A model generated the notes under the pieces. The model had not been told where the DNA came from. It made no database searches and worked only from the letters and a program-made list of their open reading frames with translations. A stretch of DNA of 64,000 bases from Plectrocnemia conspersa (Eukaryota; Arthropoda; Insecta; Trichoptera; Polycentropodidae). Both the position numbers and the translations under genes were made by a program. Location of the stretch: NCBI GenBank assembly GCA_009617715.1, contig VTFK01000333.1, forward strand, positions 186,001 to 250,000, written 5' to 3'. Below are positions 49,791-63,619 of this stretch, in pieces. How positions within the stretch are numbered: the stretch's first letter is position 1; every line of letters begins with the position of its first letter.

Positions 49791-50859
49791 ATGCTTCTTT
49801 TTGTTTGAAAAATATAAAAAAAATATTGAAGCATAAATCCAGTTTCGAGAATTGGATGCAATTAATAGTTTTGCCAAAAAAGAATCAAGAGAAATTTACG
49901 TCAGAGTTACTTTTGAAGGCAATTATTATTAATAAAATTTTGCTTTTTATCAAAAAGCCATATAAGTCTATGATTTTAAAACAAGAGCAGTTATCTTGCT
50001 CGTACATTACTTTAATTGACACATTTTTTAAACCACAACCTTCCGTCATATTCCTGGTTATGTATGAGTTTTTTTTACATATTTTATAAGTTGTTATGAT
50101 ATTGTCTCACATTATTGTGAGCATTAAAATTTCTGGATCATTGATATTTGGGGTACATATTTAAATGATATCATAAAAATTTGCCTTAAATACAGTAAAT
50201 TAAATTTATGTTAAGATTTGATTATTTAATTTTTCAATAAAAAAAATTTATTGACCCATTTCAGAGTCAAAATGACGTTAAAATTATTTTATTGATCAGA
50301 TATTACTAACAAATTAAATAAACAGTGCACAATGTAATAAATTATTAGCCTCTTTAAATGCATTGATTAAAAAAATATATAAATCATTTTTATGCATAAT
50401 TTAATGCGTTAAATGCAGTAGTAATTTTTTGCAGTAATAAAATCGTAAATACAAACTACCATAATAGCGGGGTATTGATTCATGTCATAATTGCCTTATT
50501 ACTAAAATAAAATGATAGTTTAATATGCACTACACAAATATATGTAATAGCTATGAATATTTCATATTGAACTTTATAATAATTAAATTATTTAAGTCAT
50601 GAATTTTAATAGATTTTTAATTTATTTATTGATTTAACAAACTTCCTGTAAAATTAATTAAGACGCTATATATAGACGTTATTTAATAGACATAAAATTT
50701 TATTGCATATCGAAAAACAAATAATAAATAAAATTATACAATAATAACACGCCATAGATGTAATAAATTAAAAAAATAGTTTATTTTATGCAAAATCTAC
50801 AACGGTCAGTAGCTTTGTGTGTGCATTGTGATTTTTTCTCACATCACTCGTATCGTATG
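49791..50859. other. AT-rich spacer
   Basis: A 94-codon plus frame (49805-50089) is Lys/Ile/Leu-rich with no recognisable motif; I take it as composition-driven. Nothing else seen. Confidence 0.35.
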
Positions 50860-51520
50860 TTATTAAGTTCTTGCTCACTGAATATATAGCCCCGAGACTA
50901 AACTACTAAATAAAACTATAACGCCGCTGCTTTTATTTTTTTTCAAAGACAAATTTATTACGCACAATTACAAACACGTTTAGTGTTTTGATGTACAGAT
51001 TAAACATCGATCGATAGCATGCAAATTATCGCCGCCTATTCGCCTTGCACGTGTAATAAATTTGATTAATATTCAAAATTTTCGACAAGTGCCTGATAAT
51101 TGAGCGTGTCGCGAGCTCTTATCTCTCTCTCTCTACATATAGAGATATAATTATTTTTTCTGCCGATGAATATAGCAATTTTGCCGATAACGGCAACCAG
51201 CCAAGATTATTGTAATTAAATTTGCAATGGAATAAATAAAATTGTCGGTGGAATTTATTTAGCGTGCGCTCGAATGTGTTTATCGTGCCGGAAATTTTTG
51301 TCGTTTCTTTTAAAGATAAAAGGGTGAGACTTTGGTCATTTTTCAAGCTCTGAATGAAATCGTGCGAATTTCAGCGGCCGTGCCGATTTGTCTCTGCCAC
51401 AAAACACTGTGGTTAGTCATTAAGTATATTTTTCTTTCTTCGTGACTTTCACGGTAACGAATTGCAAGCGAGCAATTTGCACTAATTCAACCTCAGCTTC
51501 TCAATTATAATTTTAGATGT
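50860..51520. promoter_or_regulatory. GC-elevated island with (CT)n
   Basis: Contains (CT)6 at 51123-51134 and GC-richer sequence at 51000-51110 and 51230-51480. A 75-codon minus frame (51119-51346) runs through it without recognisable motifs. Candidate regulatory region continuing into the GAGA-rich patch to the right. Confidence 0.27.
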
Positions 51521-51659
51521 GTCGAGAATATATTTTAATTAGATATAAAAAAAAAACACTTAAACCATTGCCAAATATATTATAATAACTGTAATAAAAT
51601 GAAATAAAATTAAACCTAAATATTTGTTTAAAAATACATATTATTTTTAAAACTCTTTA
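51521..51659. other. AT-rich spacer
   Basis: Nothing recognisable. Confidence 0.3.
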
Positions 51660-51960
51660 AAATTGTCGGCAAATGGACCAAAGTCGGAGCTGCTCTTTCG
51701 AGCGCGAGCAGTGAGATACTTCCCCTTTCGCTCTCTTGCGTGCTAAGTGACGAGAGTGAGAGAGATAATGATATGGTGTTGAGATAGAACTAAGATAGAA
51801 CGAGTAACTCGGTTCAATTTCAGTATGCGCGTAGGTGTTCTATAGTCAACACGCATGTCGAGCGCTGCATCGTGGTCACGTGGTCAAGTTATAATACCAC
51901 ATGCTTATCGGGGACTTCAACAGACTCTTACTGACATCTTTGAATACTTTAGGGCACCAA
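51660..51960 (+). promoter_or_regulatory. GAGA-rich, promoter-like patch
   Basis: Both strands carry GAGA-factor-type repeats: CGAGAGTGAGAGAGATA at about 51752-51768 and CGCTCTCTTGCG near 51730. A TTCAGTATGCG sequence near 51819-51829 contains the arthropod initiator TCAGT. No TATA box lies at the expected distance and no clear downstream element is seen. GGTCACGTGGTC near 51873 contains CACGTG. A promoter or GAGA-bound element is plausible; no transcript is identified. Confidence 0.35.
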
Positions 51961-52409
51961 AAGAGACTAATTATATTTTTAGAAATATATTTTTCTAAGA
52001 GATATCGTTATTATATTTTTTTTCACATAAAATTAAATAATTAAAAATACTTAGTGGTACTTGATTTTGGTAAAAAAAATCGTTTCGAATATCCTTATGT
52101 ATTTTCCTAGATCGGTCTATATAAATGTCACACCATTAAGAATTCTTATTTAGAATCGATGACAATAAATTCTAGGATAGTCACAGATGTGGTGTACGTA
52201 CTCTGAAGTATTATTTTTATGCTTTATGGTATTTTGGAAAAGCCGACAAAGATTTTGCGTAAATTGAATATTTACGACCGAAAAGTTTTCACCGATATTG
52301 TATTGGTGAGTGCCCACACAAACTATTATAATTATCAGTAGCGTAATTTTAATATTATGACAATTTAAAAATTGTGATTATTTGGCACATTTTTCGATCG
52401 CGCGCAAAT
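51961..52409. other. AT-rich spacer
   Basis: Nothing recognisable. Confidence 0.35.
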
Positions 52410-52600
52410 ATGCTAGCTGTACATGGCAGCAGCCGCCGTGCGGACGTCATTCACGCCTGCCGTTCGGATAGCATATGAAATTTGTGGCAGTGTGGCCGAT
52501 ACTCGGAAGTTGGCGACCTCGGCCGACTTCAGTTGAACTTCGGTTCGGACAACTTCCAAAGAGTAGTGCAAGCATAAGATAGTTGCTCTGTTTATCTTCA
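52410..52600. promoter_or_regulatory. GC-elevated block left of a LINE relic
   Basis: GC-rich sequence at 52420-52560 with GGCCGA/TCGGCC repeats. It may be a regulatory island or the 5' part of the retroelement relic that follows. Minus-strand frames here are shadows. Confidence 0.25.
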
Positions 52601-52639
52601 ATGACAGAATAGACAAGGAAGATATATTTAGAAAAGTGG

Positions 52640-53320
52640 TAAGACATAATCTAAGATCTAAATGAAATGCAAATTTCATATACAATGTCAAAACATAGAA
52701 AATCAAATGCCGATTCAGATCATTACTTAGTCAATATTAAATCCAATAAAACATATTGAACATAAAACAAAACGAAGGAACGAAGAGGAAAAATTGGCAA
52801 ATGGATTATTAAAACGGAAGACATTATTGCAACCTGGTAAACAATTAAAAAATATATAGTAGCCAATGCGGAAGATACAATAGGAACATATAAACACAAA
52901 ATTAATAGGGAATGATTTAATAAATAATACAGAGCTGCATTAGAGGATAAAAATAAAGCAAGGAAGAGATTTCTAGAGAGACTTATAAGAAACAACTCAG
53001 CAATTAATAATGAAAAAATAAAAATATCCACAAATTTGTGTAGAAAAAAATACCTAAAATGATGAAAGATAAGTTACGAATAACGGAAAAATAAAGAGCA
53101 CCCAATCCTAAAAATTTCTGTAAATTACTCAGAGAGGAAAAATTCTGATAAAAAAAGACGAAATCATAAAGAGATTGTAGAGAAGCAAAATTGTATCTAA
53201 GAAGCAGCTTACTTATTAGCAGAGATAAACATTGATGATAAAGTAAGATCAGTTACGAAAAGCTTGAAGAATCACAAAGTAGGGGTAGAGAAAATAACTG
53301 GAGATAAATATTAAATTATA
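52640..53320 (+). mobile_element. Decayed non-LTR retrotransposon (endonuclease end to RT start)
   Basis: Plus-strand protein pieces appear in the order expected of an APE-type LINE. NADSDHYLVNIK near 52708-52740 is the endonuclease C-terminal SDH motif. ALEDKNKARKRFLERLIRN near 52938-52995 is the charged linker. LKNHKVGVEKITGDKY near 53264-53312 matches the LKNNKAPG-D-I beginning of the RT domain. Stops and frameshifts separate them and the RT core is missing. The clade is not assigned; the linker and LKN--APG pattern are typical of insect Jockey/RTE-like families. Confidence 0.75.
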
Positions 53321-53339
53321 TTCTTAATTTCTCATATAA

Positions 53340-54850
53340 TTCTAATCTTTTTTCGCACCTTCTTTAAATAAATTATAATTATGCCTTTCAAAAGTTGCGG
53401 AAAGAGCTTTCGTTCGATACGTCTCAGTTGAACCCTTTGCAGACGAGGTACGAAGCCTAATTAAGCCAAACCAGCATGATACCACCCGGCCCTTCCTACC
53501 AACCTTTCCGAGATGGGAAAATCGCAAATTCTCACGTTGAACCGCAAATTGGATCGACTTTGCAATTAGCGCAAACGAGGACTAGTTTAACTCTTGATAT
53601 ATGCATCGATTCCTTTGAAGCACGATTCTCAAATGAGTTGATAAAAAAATAAAAATAAAATAAAAACATGAGCACGTTGTGTTATAAAAAGGGCCGAAGT
53701 AAGTTTTGATGTACAACTGCGTGTCCAGCTAGATAAATCTTGATCTATCGCGTGTTTTTAAGATTTATTTGAGAAAAAACGTCAATGGAAATAACGTCGC
53801 GTCTCAATTATCAGAATACGTGTTAATTAATCACGTCGGTTTTATCTGACGACGAGTTTATGGGTTTTCTCATGGGTTAACAATATTGAATATCATTATC
53901 GACGTCGATAAATCCTATGAATGTGGACAAAAAAAATCATTTAATTTCAATATTATGTAATGATAGATACAATCAGATCTATTGAATAGAAAATATAGTA
54001 TTGATAAAAGTCTCATCAACGATTTTATTATTTATATAAATATTTTATAGTGAACTAAACGTTTCTCTATAATATTTGTTAACAGGAAATGTGATTAAAT
54101 AGCGTAAGAAAGGATGTTTATATGACTATTTATTAGTCATATATTTTTCTGTAAAACCACGAATAAAAAGTATGATATATTTAATTATTTTAAAGCGATT
54201 TAATCAAATGTAAATTATTACGTTCAAGCATTACAATTATTTTAATATTTAAATGATCGGCGGTGAGTCTTCAATTTTAAAAATTAAATCATACATAACG
54301 TTTGTATTTCAATGCTTATTTGAATAACAGATTATCCAGTTGGAATTACTGTGAACTCAATTGCCAGTAACTTATTCATATAACTGTCTCAGGACCTCAT
54401 TGAATATGATTACACGTGTGGGCCACATGACAAACAACCAGTGACGAGGTAATTGAAAAATCCCTTTCACATTATTTATAACTTAATCATGATGTTTCAA
54501 TACTTGAAAAAAATATCATCATGACCTTGATTCGTAGTATTTAGAGGTATTATTGATTTATACCAGCAACGCGATGTTATGGTAATTTTAAGATAAAAAT
54601 ACTATTAAGACATCAAAGCTCAGTGTCGAATGTTAAAAGGAAAAAAATGTAATTAAAATGAATAATTCAATATTACGCAAACAGGAAGGTCCGTTAGATG
54701 GTTTCGATAAATCAGCGTATCGAAAATGCGGTCCTTTGAAATATTTTTATGCTTTGTAGAAGTGTAACGAAATTCCGTTGTCGTAAAAAAATGAAGCACA
54801 GGGTTTTGATATAGTGGCGCATTAAAGGCTTTAGATTCTAATTTATCTTA
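53340..54850. promoter_or_regulatory. Three GC-elevated non-coding islands
   Basis: Blocks at 53380-53600, 53690-53900 and 54240-54480. The last has CACGTG at 54413-54418 beside GGGCCACATG. The minus frame at 53342-53527 has no recognisable motif. Candidate regulatory elements separated by AT-rich DNA; a weak GC rise continues to about 54830. Confidence 0.24.
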
Positions 54851-55754
54851 ATCTTGGTTATGTGCCTTTTTTATTATTTTATACTAAATACAAATATTTT
54901 TAATAAATAAAATAAAAATAAATATTTTTGATGTGATTTATTATGCATTTGAAAATTAAAGGAAAGTCTAAATTATAAAGCAATGATTAAATTTGCAGTT
55001 TGATTTTTTATTTGTAATTGTTTATTACAATTTTTTCGCAAAAAGATATATTGTATTAGTGTTATATATATTTGAATTTTATATATTTTTTATTTTAAAT
55101 GTATCGTTTATTAATTTTCTTTAAAGAAAAGGTTCAGCTAATTTGATTGACTTATAAAACTTTTACTATGATAAAATAATTTATTAGTATTTTTAAATCC
55201 AATTTTATAATTTAATACTTATGATAAAAGCCTAATTGTACATAGTTAATAATTTAAAAATTTTATGTTACAAATTAATAAGGTGAATTTTTAAAATATG
55301 AAAAGTAAAAATTTTAGAATAATTTTTAACAAAAAATTTGCTATTATAATGATCAATATATTACACCACTATAATGATTTTTTGCTATATTGTTTCAAAT
55401 TGTGATATATGTATATATATATATATCAGAATATGAAACACGTTTTATCTCTTTTTCATTGGTTTTCCTGGAAGAAACTTTCATTCCACAACGAAAATTT
55501 TTTACAAAATTTTGATGCATTGAGAGCACGGTCCATTTTTTCTTCGGATATATTAAATAGGTATTAAAAAATCTTTTGCATACTAAAAGTTTTGCTTCTT
55601 AGGTATCTGAATACTATTTAAAACTGTCCTTGTAATTTCTCGGTCGCATTCTTCTCATAGCACACTTCTGTATAAAACTATTATTCTGTAAGACTCCAAA
55701 ATTTTGTTTCCTTGTTACTAACTATGGAAAATAACTCACTAGCCCGTTTTTTAG
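54851..55754. other. AT-rich spacer with a mixed segment
   Basis: AT-rich to 55430, then a slightly more balanced stretch (55440-55740) whose minus strand gives short protein-like fragments (RRMRPRNYKD, EEKMDRALNAS). These faintly recall pogo-type transposase N-termini, too weakly to call. Confidence 0.25.
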
Positions 55755-55890
55755 TTTTTATTAAAATTATTATTTTTTAATTTTTAATTTTTATTAAAAT
55801 TAATATTTTTTAATTTTTTATTTTTATTAATATTATTATTTTTTAATTTTTAATTTGTATTAAAATTATAAATATTTTTAAAAATTTTAT
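55755..55890. repeat. AT-rich tandem repeat, period about 33 bp
   Basis: About four units starting near 55755, 55788, 55821 and 55854, each beginning TTTTTATTAA and containing ATTATTTTTTAATTTTT. It leads directly into the large (TA)n array. Confidence 0.75.
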
Positions 55891-55908
55891 TAAAATTATT
55901 ATTAAAAT

Positions 55909-56999
<1,091 letters not shown>

Positions 57000-57720
57000 T
57001 AGTATATTGTCGGCTTGTGTGTCGCATCAAAAACGCATTAGCGGCAAGAATCCTCGTTTCAATCAAGTAGCCTCCCACAAAAAATATTATCTGCCCTACA
57101 ATGAAAGTCACTCATGAAATAATTTAAATTAATCGACATTTACTCAATTCTATATACCTTTTTTCTCACAATAACAACGCAAACAACAACTACAAGACAT
57201 TCAGGTGGGTCCGATTTAATTAAGACGATTTGAGCCGCTTAATTGACACTGAATCATTATTTGAACCTACACACATAATTACGCACTTCCCTTTTTTCAT
57301 TCGAGATAAAACACCGCACGCGTGTACCTTGATTTCATTGCGGTGTAAATAAAGTAATAAAAAATATCGCCTTGAACTTCCAGGTAGAATGTGTATCGGT
57401 TAATGCCAACGTGTCGCTAAAAAGCAAAGGATCATTTATAACGCCGACAAAAGTGGCTCCCGTATCATTGTTTCGTTGTTATCTCGAAACTATAACGGTA
57501 GCGAAAAACATTTACACTTTTAGAGTTCAGAGGATAAGGACCTTATCCTAATGGGACTTTCAAGCTAGCCTCTGGCGTCGGTTATAATTGAAAAATTATC
57601 AAACAGGATGGATCGGCTTTTGTTTAGAAACACACCTTAGTCATGGGTGTGAAATTGAAATATGATGGTTGGTTATCAGATTAGAAAAGCACAATTCATT
57701 AGTGGTGCATTAAATATTGA
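57000..57720. promoter_or_regulatory. GC-elevated island with paired GATA sites
   Basis: AGGATAAGG and CCTTATCCT (57531-57549) form a palindrome of two inverted GATAAG sites around one A. CACGCGTG lies near 57318. No useful frame. GATA factors drive many insect epidermal and fat-body genes; regulatory use is inferred. Confidence 0.3.
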
Positions 57721-57959
57721 GACAAAGAACAGAATCATTTTTTATTAAGTTGTTGTCTCATATCTATACATGTACGTATCAGTGTAATAATCTATCATAA
57801 ATAAGTTATTATTTTTTTTGTAATAATGATATTGTGTAAATAAATAAAATGGTTTTTTCACAATTCTTTACAATAAAAAATAAAGAGATTGCAAAAAATC
57901 TGAAGCATTCTTAGATTATATTCAAATATACAGGCATACAAAAATGATCATATCTTAAC
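57721..57959. other. AT-rich spacer
   Basis: Nothing recognisable. Confidence 0.3.
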
Positions 57960-58460
57960 TTTAACTGATCGCAGATTTTCTGTGATACGATTTACCATGG
58001 GAATATCTAGATCACTTCAGTGACAATTTAATAATCGTGCACTTCCTGGAATACGTGCCCATTGTCCAACCGTAAGATGACTGGTCACAATCGAAAGGGT
58101 TGACAATCCGGCGGCGGCAGAAACAGTTCGAAGGATTCGCATCGATTTTGATCGACCAACAAAGGGCACGTCCACGGAAAGGTACACCCTTTATCCTACT
58201 ACTATTTATTCCGAAAATATTGTTATTCCCACGAATGCGTTGATATTTTTCATAAATATATATTCCATTTTTAGTGGCAGCCATTCAACCCTTTCTTTGG
58301 ACCGTTTCTCATCCCGCGCTGCACAATAGCGCACAATAATCCGAACTAGATATCTTGGTTTTTTCAACCCTTTCGCCTATTGTGGAATGTTCGCACAATG
58401 GAATCGTATATTCTACGGTCGAAAGCCACGATTTTACAAAATTTTGAATGTTCCTTACAT
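57960..58460. promoter_or_regulatory. GC-elevated island with inverted ATTGTG/CACAAT
   Basis: ATTGTG at 58379-58384 and CACAAT at 58394-58399 form an inverted pair, as at 17211-17239, and CACAATAAT occurs nearby. A 90-codon minus frame (58012-58284) gives a product with five cysteines in its second half that resembles nothing I know; I regard it as probably fortuitous. Confidence 0.28.
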
Positions 58461-61099
58461 GCTTACACGTGAGATGCTCAGATTTGGAATTAAAATATGC
58501 TATGTACCAACTAGTTGGTATTTAAAATTATTTTTTTGGTAATAGATTAATAATTATGTATTTATTTGCTTTATAAATTATTTATTTTTTTATAAAAATA
58601 ATATATTTATTTTTAAAAAAATATTTAATTTAATTAAAATATTTAAAAAAACTATTCAGATTTCACTATTTCAGTAATTAAAAAAATAAAATAAATATTT
58701 ATATATTTTTATAATAAATATTATATACAGTTTAAATTATCCCACTTAAAACCACCTTCAAAAATTAATTTATTATCAATAATTATACCTAATTACTTAA
58801 ACTTAATAACTATCTCTAAATTACAATATTTTATTTGTATTTATAATACATCCCTCAGAAATGTATACTTTATTATCATTACCTTTATCTGTTTCTCGTT
58901 TAACTTAAATATTTTATCCTTGAACTCAAGCTTTCATTATAAGTTTATTGAAATATTTCTAATAATATTAATTTAATAAAAAATTAATGCACTTATAAAA
59001 TAGATAATTATGAAAATGACCTTGATGAATTTTTTATTTCATACAAAATATATTTTAAATTTGTATTAAAAAATTTAAATATTGTTTCAAATATCATAAT
59101 CATACTGATTTTATGAAATTAATTTACTAATAATAATAAACCATAATATTTATATATAAATTACAATATTTTATTTATATATTTACATCTTTCACAAATG
59201 TATAGTTTACCATTATTATTTTTTTGATCAAATAATTTTAATATTCATTGCATATTTAAAGTAATTATCAATTTATCAGAAAATAAATTCATTTTGGTAT
59301 TATTTTAAGAACTTTGCGACATAACTTGTCAAATAGTCTATTTGCTATAATTTATGGTTTTTATAAAGAATTTTTTTTTACCTTTGATATTAGCTTAAAA
59401 TCTAATTTATTTATTAAAATATATTAGTATATTAATAACAAGTAATGTAGGATACAAAATCCTTTTGAATATAAAATATTAAAGATGTAGATGAACTGAA
59501 TATACTATTTTTCAAAGTTTGTCTCAAGGTTTCGATAAAATTGTTTTATTTATATATTTTATTAAAATAGAAAAATTAAACTGGGACAAAAAATCAGACG
59601 TAGAAAATCTTACTAAATAAAAAATATAAATTTTACTGAATAATATTTTTTGATATTTGTGGTTTTATATATTAATGTATTAATAGTTTTATTAATGGTG
59701 TAGTGAATTTATAGAAAAAGCTTTAGGTAAAGGATAATATACTAAAGTCCAAAGAGCAACATATATTTATGGTTAACTAAACTAAACCGTAAAAGATGTA
59801 TAAATATAAATTAAATATTATAGTTTAAACAAAGTTGCTCAATCAAAATAAATATATGTCATTATTGATAATAAATCGTGTTTTAAATAATATCGGTTCA
59901 ATAAAAAGTTTATTATTTAAATAAAAATAAATAAACCAATACACCAAAAAAATAAAAAAACGTATAAGGGTTACTTTAAAACTGTAACTTAGATTTTTGA
60001 GCTAATTTTAATTGCGTAAAGTTAAATTTTCCTTAGTAAACCTTTTTTAAATTATTTTGATATATATATAAAATAAACTAATAAGAGGCAAATAACTATA
60101 GGATTTTAAAGGTTAATTTATTAGACTTGTTAAGGTATTGGGTCTATTTTTTAACGTTCAATCAAATGTTTTTTAATGGGTAATAAAATTTATGAATAAA
60201 TATTAATTTGTAGAAATATCATAATTTATTACATTAAAGTCGAAATATTTTTTTTGGTTAATTATTTTCTTAAATAATATTTAATAACAAGAAAAATAGT
60301 TAAATTCTGGATAAAGTAGGTTTTTTTTAACTGCGTCGTTAAGCATTACATATATCTTGAAAAAAAAAGTTTTACTTTTTTATTTATTATCAATACATAC
60401 AATATAATAAAATGCAACTAATAAAAATAAATGTTATGTATTACTATATTATATACAGATTATAAAACACAAACTAATTATAAAGGATGAACCCAAATTT
60501 AAATATTTATTATTTTGAATTTATAATTAAACAATTATTGAGGCTACCTTTAACTGCACCGTGTTGTATTTTTCCTTTAAAATCGTAGGATCTATATCCT
60601 TTTTAAAATTGATTTTCAAATAAAAACGAAATACTTTAGTTATCTTAATCACATTATAAACTATCAATAATTCTTAAAATAATATATTACCATTTTTTTG
60701 GGCTACTTTTAAATACGCATAAATATATTTTTATTAATAATATTTATTTTTTGTTAAAAATTCTCAAAATAAAATAAATCAAAATAAATTTTAAAATATT
60801 ATAATAAAAAAAAACAATTAAAAAAATATTTTTTTTTAGTTTATTTTATTTATATTATTTTGCATTATCATAAGTTTATTTTTCGGGTTGAAAATATTAT
60901 ATTATATCATATAGCATTTAATTTTATTAATTTTATAGCTTATACCACATATGAATATTTTTATACAGAAAATATTATAAAATATATTTTTCATAATTCT
61001 TTTAGTGTAGATATATACACTACTTAAGTAGTTTTACTAGTATTTTATTGCGCCATATTTTTAATAGTTAAAAATTGTATTAATGATATTTAAATGCTT
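58461..61099. other. AT-rich spacer
   Basis: 2.6 kb of very AT-rich DNA with nothing recognisable. Confidence 0.35.
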
Positions 61100-61720
61100 T
61101 TAATAAAGTGTTGTTGTTCGGACACAATTTTGGTACATTGTATGATTTTTTTCATATCTTGGTACCTTGTCCACGAATCCAAATTGGCACTGTCTCCTCA
61201 CCAATTTCTACTACACAATCCCAAGCGTACTTCAAGTACGCATTATGAGATAATAATGAAGTTGAAAAAAGTGATCAGTGACAATGTCTAGGCACGATCC
61301 TGCATCACAATGCTACCATAGTGATCCATTGTCACAGCGACCTTAATATTTCCGCCACATCGGCTTCCATTTGTGAACCCACGCCACTAATCCACTAATC
61401 CTTTTATCCGTATAATTCCATTTTGTACCGGAGTATTTCAAAACAAATTTGCAAACATTCAGTGTGACAGCAGAGCTTTTGAACCGACGAGAGCCCCCCG
61501 TTGTAAAAGAACAGACCCTGTAATTTGCGCGCAACAATATGCAGTATTCGGACAGATGAGAAAAACGCGCGAGACTCATTCATCTTTACAATGATTGAAA
61601 ATTCGAAGGTGTTAAAGATAAATATGTTGAAATTACAGTGAGACGCCCAAGGTGTATAATAAACGTTTTTACGATTCTCAAAGATATGCATAGGAATTGA
61701 TATTAGGCGCGAAAACGATA
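61100..61720. other. GC-elevated block with broken frames
   Basis: Balanced composition with several overlapping open stretches on both strands (61094-61291 plus; 61343-61579 and 61404-61691 minus), none continuous. Minus fragments such as SGTKWNYTDKR and VAVTMDHYGSIV look protein-like. A decayed DNA transposon or pseudogene is possible, but no diagnostic motif could be matched. A conserved non-coding block is the alternative. Confidence 0.3.
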
Positions 61721-62739
61721 AATGCTAATTTTTTTGAAGGGCGTTCTGTGGAAGAATATTATAAATATATATGATATATTTTTTTCAATATCAAATAATT
61801 TTATTATAGAAATGCAATACCACTACATATGTCATACAATATATAAAATAGACAATCTGATAGCGATGATTCTTGAGAGTTGTATCCTGTCTTTTCATAC
61901 ACAGAATCATAACAAGCTGATGATATCGTAAAAAATAGCTTTTAATGTTTATTAAATAATTTAATAAATAAAAATATACATTTACATAAACTTTTAATGA
62001 TTTTAATATTTATTTTCTGAATAATTAAGAAAATGTTTATTACTATTAAAAGCTATATAATATTATATTAATTAAATAATAAGAAACCTCCATGTTTGTT
62101 TAATAGTCATAGTTAATAGATAGCTGGGATACATTTTTAATAAATCACTACTTCGTTTGCTTATTTAAAATGGTAATGTTTTTTTAAATAAGTTTAAAAA
62201 AGTGTAGTAAAGGGATTGAACTTTTTTTTCTGAATATTTTTTTTTGAATATGTCTTTGATAATCTGTTGTATTTGTAGAAAAATGATACATTTTATTTTC
62301 CAATATTAAAAAAATAAATTATAAAAGTAACGAAACTTCTTATGATTTTTTAAACGAACTGTCTTAAAAGAAAGCATATTTTTGTTACAGAAAACTGCAT
62401 TAACTAACCTTATACTTTAACTTTGAAATTTACACAGTCACTCTCACTAAATTTTATACAGATATTGAAAGTATAATATTTATATTATAAACAAATAATT
62501 TATTTTTGCTGCCATTTTACTTTAAAAATAAAAAGCTTATAATCTAATCAAACATGTTTTGATACTACGATGTAGTGGTAATAGTTTATAATATTGTACC
62601 ATTGTAGATAGATCGTAGATACAACTTGATTAGATTGATATTTGCAATTGTATATTAAAACTGTAATGCTTATTTCTAAATATGTTACATTCTATAGAAC
62701 TTTTTGTATATACATTTATATTTATAGTATAATAAAATC
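61721..62739. other. AT-rich spacer
   Basis: Nothing recognisable. Confidence 0.35.
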
Positions 62740-63130
62740 ATCTAATGGATCGTCTCTAATCTCCGCCACCGAAACTTAACGTCCCATCTCATTTCTTACA
62801 CTCAAAATCCTCCTTGAGTCTCTTAGGTATTCCTAGACAATTTAACAACACGTATCACTAACCCCTTTCTCTAAAAGCTTGTGTTGGGCGCATAGAAGTC
62901 GATCTCATACCCAAAAGTGAAATGTCGCCATTCTCTCTAGACATCTAATCCGACAACCGTGCGACAGAGAAGCCGACTTATTAAGATATTAAATAAATTG
63001 ATATTTCGATGTAAATAATATTTTTTGTAAGGGATTAAGAACCTTCCATTTACACGGGCGAAGAGCCAAAACCGTAATGTGATCTTATCCTTTTGAGCTG
63101 TAGTTAATATTTAATTGATCCACGGACGTC
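62740..63130. promoter_or_regulatory. GC-elevated non-coding island
   Basis: Balanced, pyrimidine-rich sequence at 62745-62980 and a second rise at 63040-63125. No open frame. Candidate regulatory element. Confidence 0.22.
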
Positions 63131-63199
63131 TTTTAATTTACAATAAATATAATTAAATGTGACATTGGAGCAATTTAATTCAAATTAAAATAATAATAA

Positions 63200-63430
63200 A
63201 AAAATATCCCGCATGTGAGACGTTTTATTAAAATCGGTAGTGTCCCGGGACCGTGTTTCACAAGGATGACAAATTTACACGTTACAAATTGTCCCGGGAC
63301 ACACGCTGGGCTCCGCGGGTGGGACGCTTCACATAAATTCGTCTGCATCCACTCAAGAATTTTTCCCACAGACTATATATATAAATTGTTTTGTTGGACG
63401 AAAAAACCGCCGGATTTTATATAACGTCAT
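63200..63430. promoter_or_regulatory. Island with inverted GTCCCGGGAC pair
   Basis: GTCCCGGGAC occurs at 63242-63251 and 63291-63300, 39 bases apart; the outward extension to TGTCCCGGGAC/GTCCCGGGACA also matches. Overlapping frames on both strands (63175-63369 minus, 63215-63424 plus) are probably shadows of the GC rise. Candidate binding-site pair. Confidence 0.35.
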
Positions 63431-63516
63431 AAGTGAAAGGTTATGATGATAATAATAAAAACGATAAGAGACACTTTTTTTTCATGATTTGTAAAAAAAT
63501 CTACATAGCAGTTTTT

Positions 63517-63539
63517 AATAATAATAATAATAATAATAC
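63517..63539. repeat. (AAT)n microsatellite
   Basis: About seven perfect AAT units. Confidence 0.95.
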
Positions 63540-63619
63540 TGTACAGTAATTTATTATTATTTTTTTTTATTTATTTAAAATTAAATATAATTATAATATT
63601 AAGTATAAACGATCACAAT

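Noticed and set aside
49805..50089. 94-codon plus frame
   Set aside because: Lys/Ile-rich composition expected from AT-rich DNA and no family resemblance.
52413..53031. Minus-strand frames of 66-102 codons
   Set aside because: Antisense shadows of the plus-strand LINE relic and its GC-rich neighbour.
55440..55740. Possible pogo-type transposase N-terminus on the minus strand
   Set aside because: Only short fragments in different frames; no DDE motif, inverted repeats or TA duplication found.
58012..58284. 90-codon minus frame with five cysteines
   Set aside because: No signal peptide, no known cysteine spacing and no conserved start; kept only as a note in the island entry.
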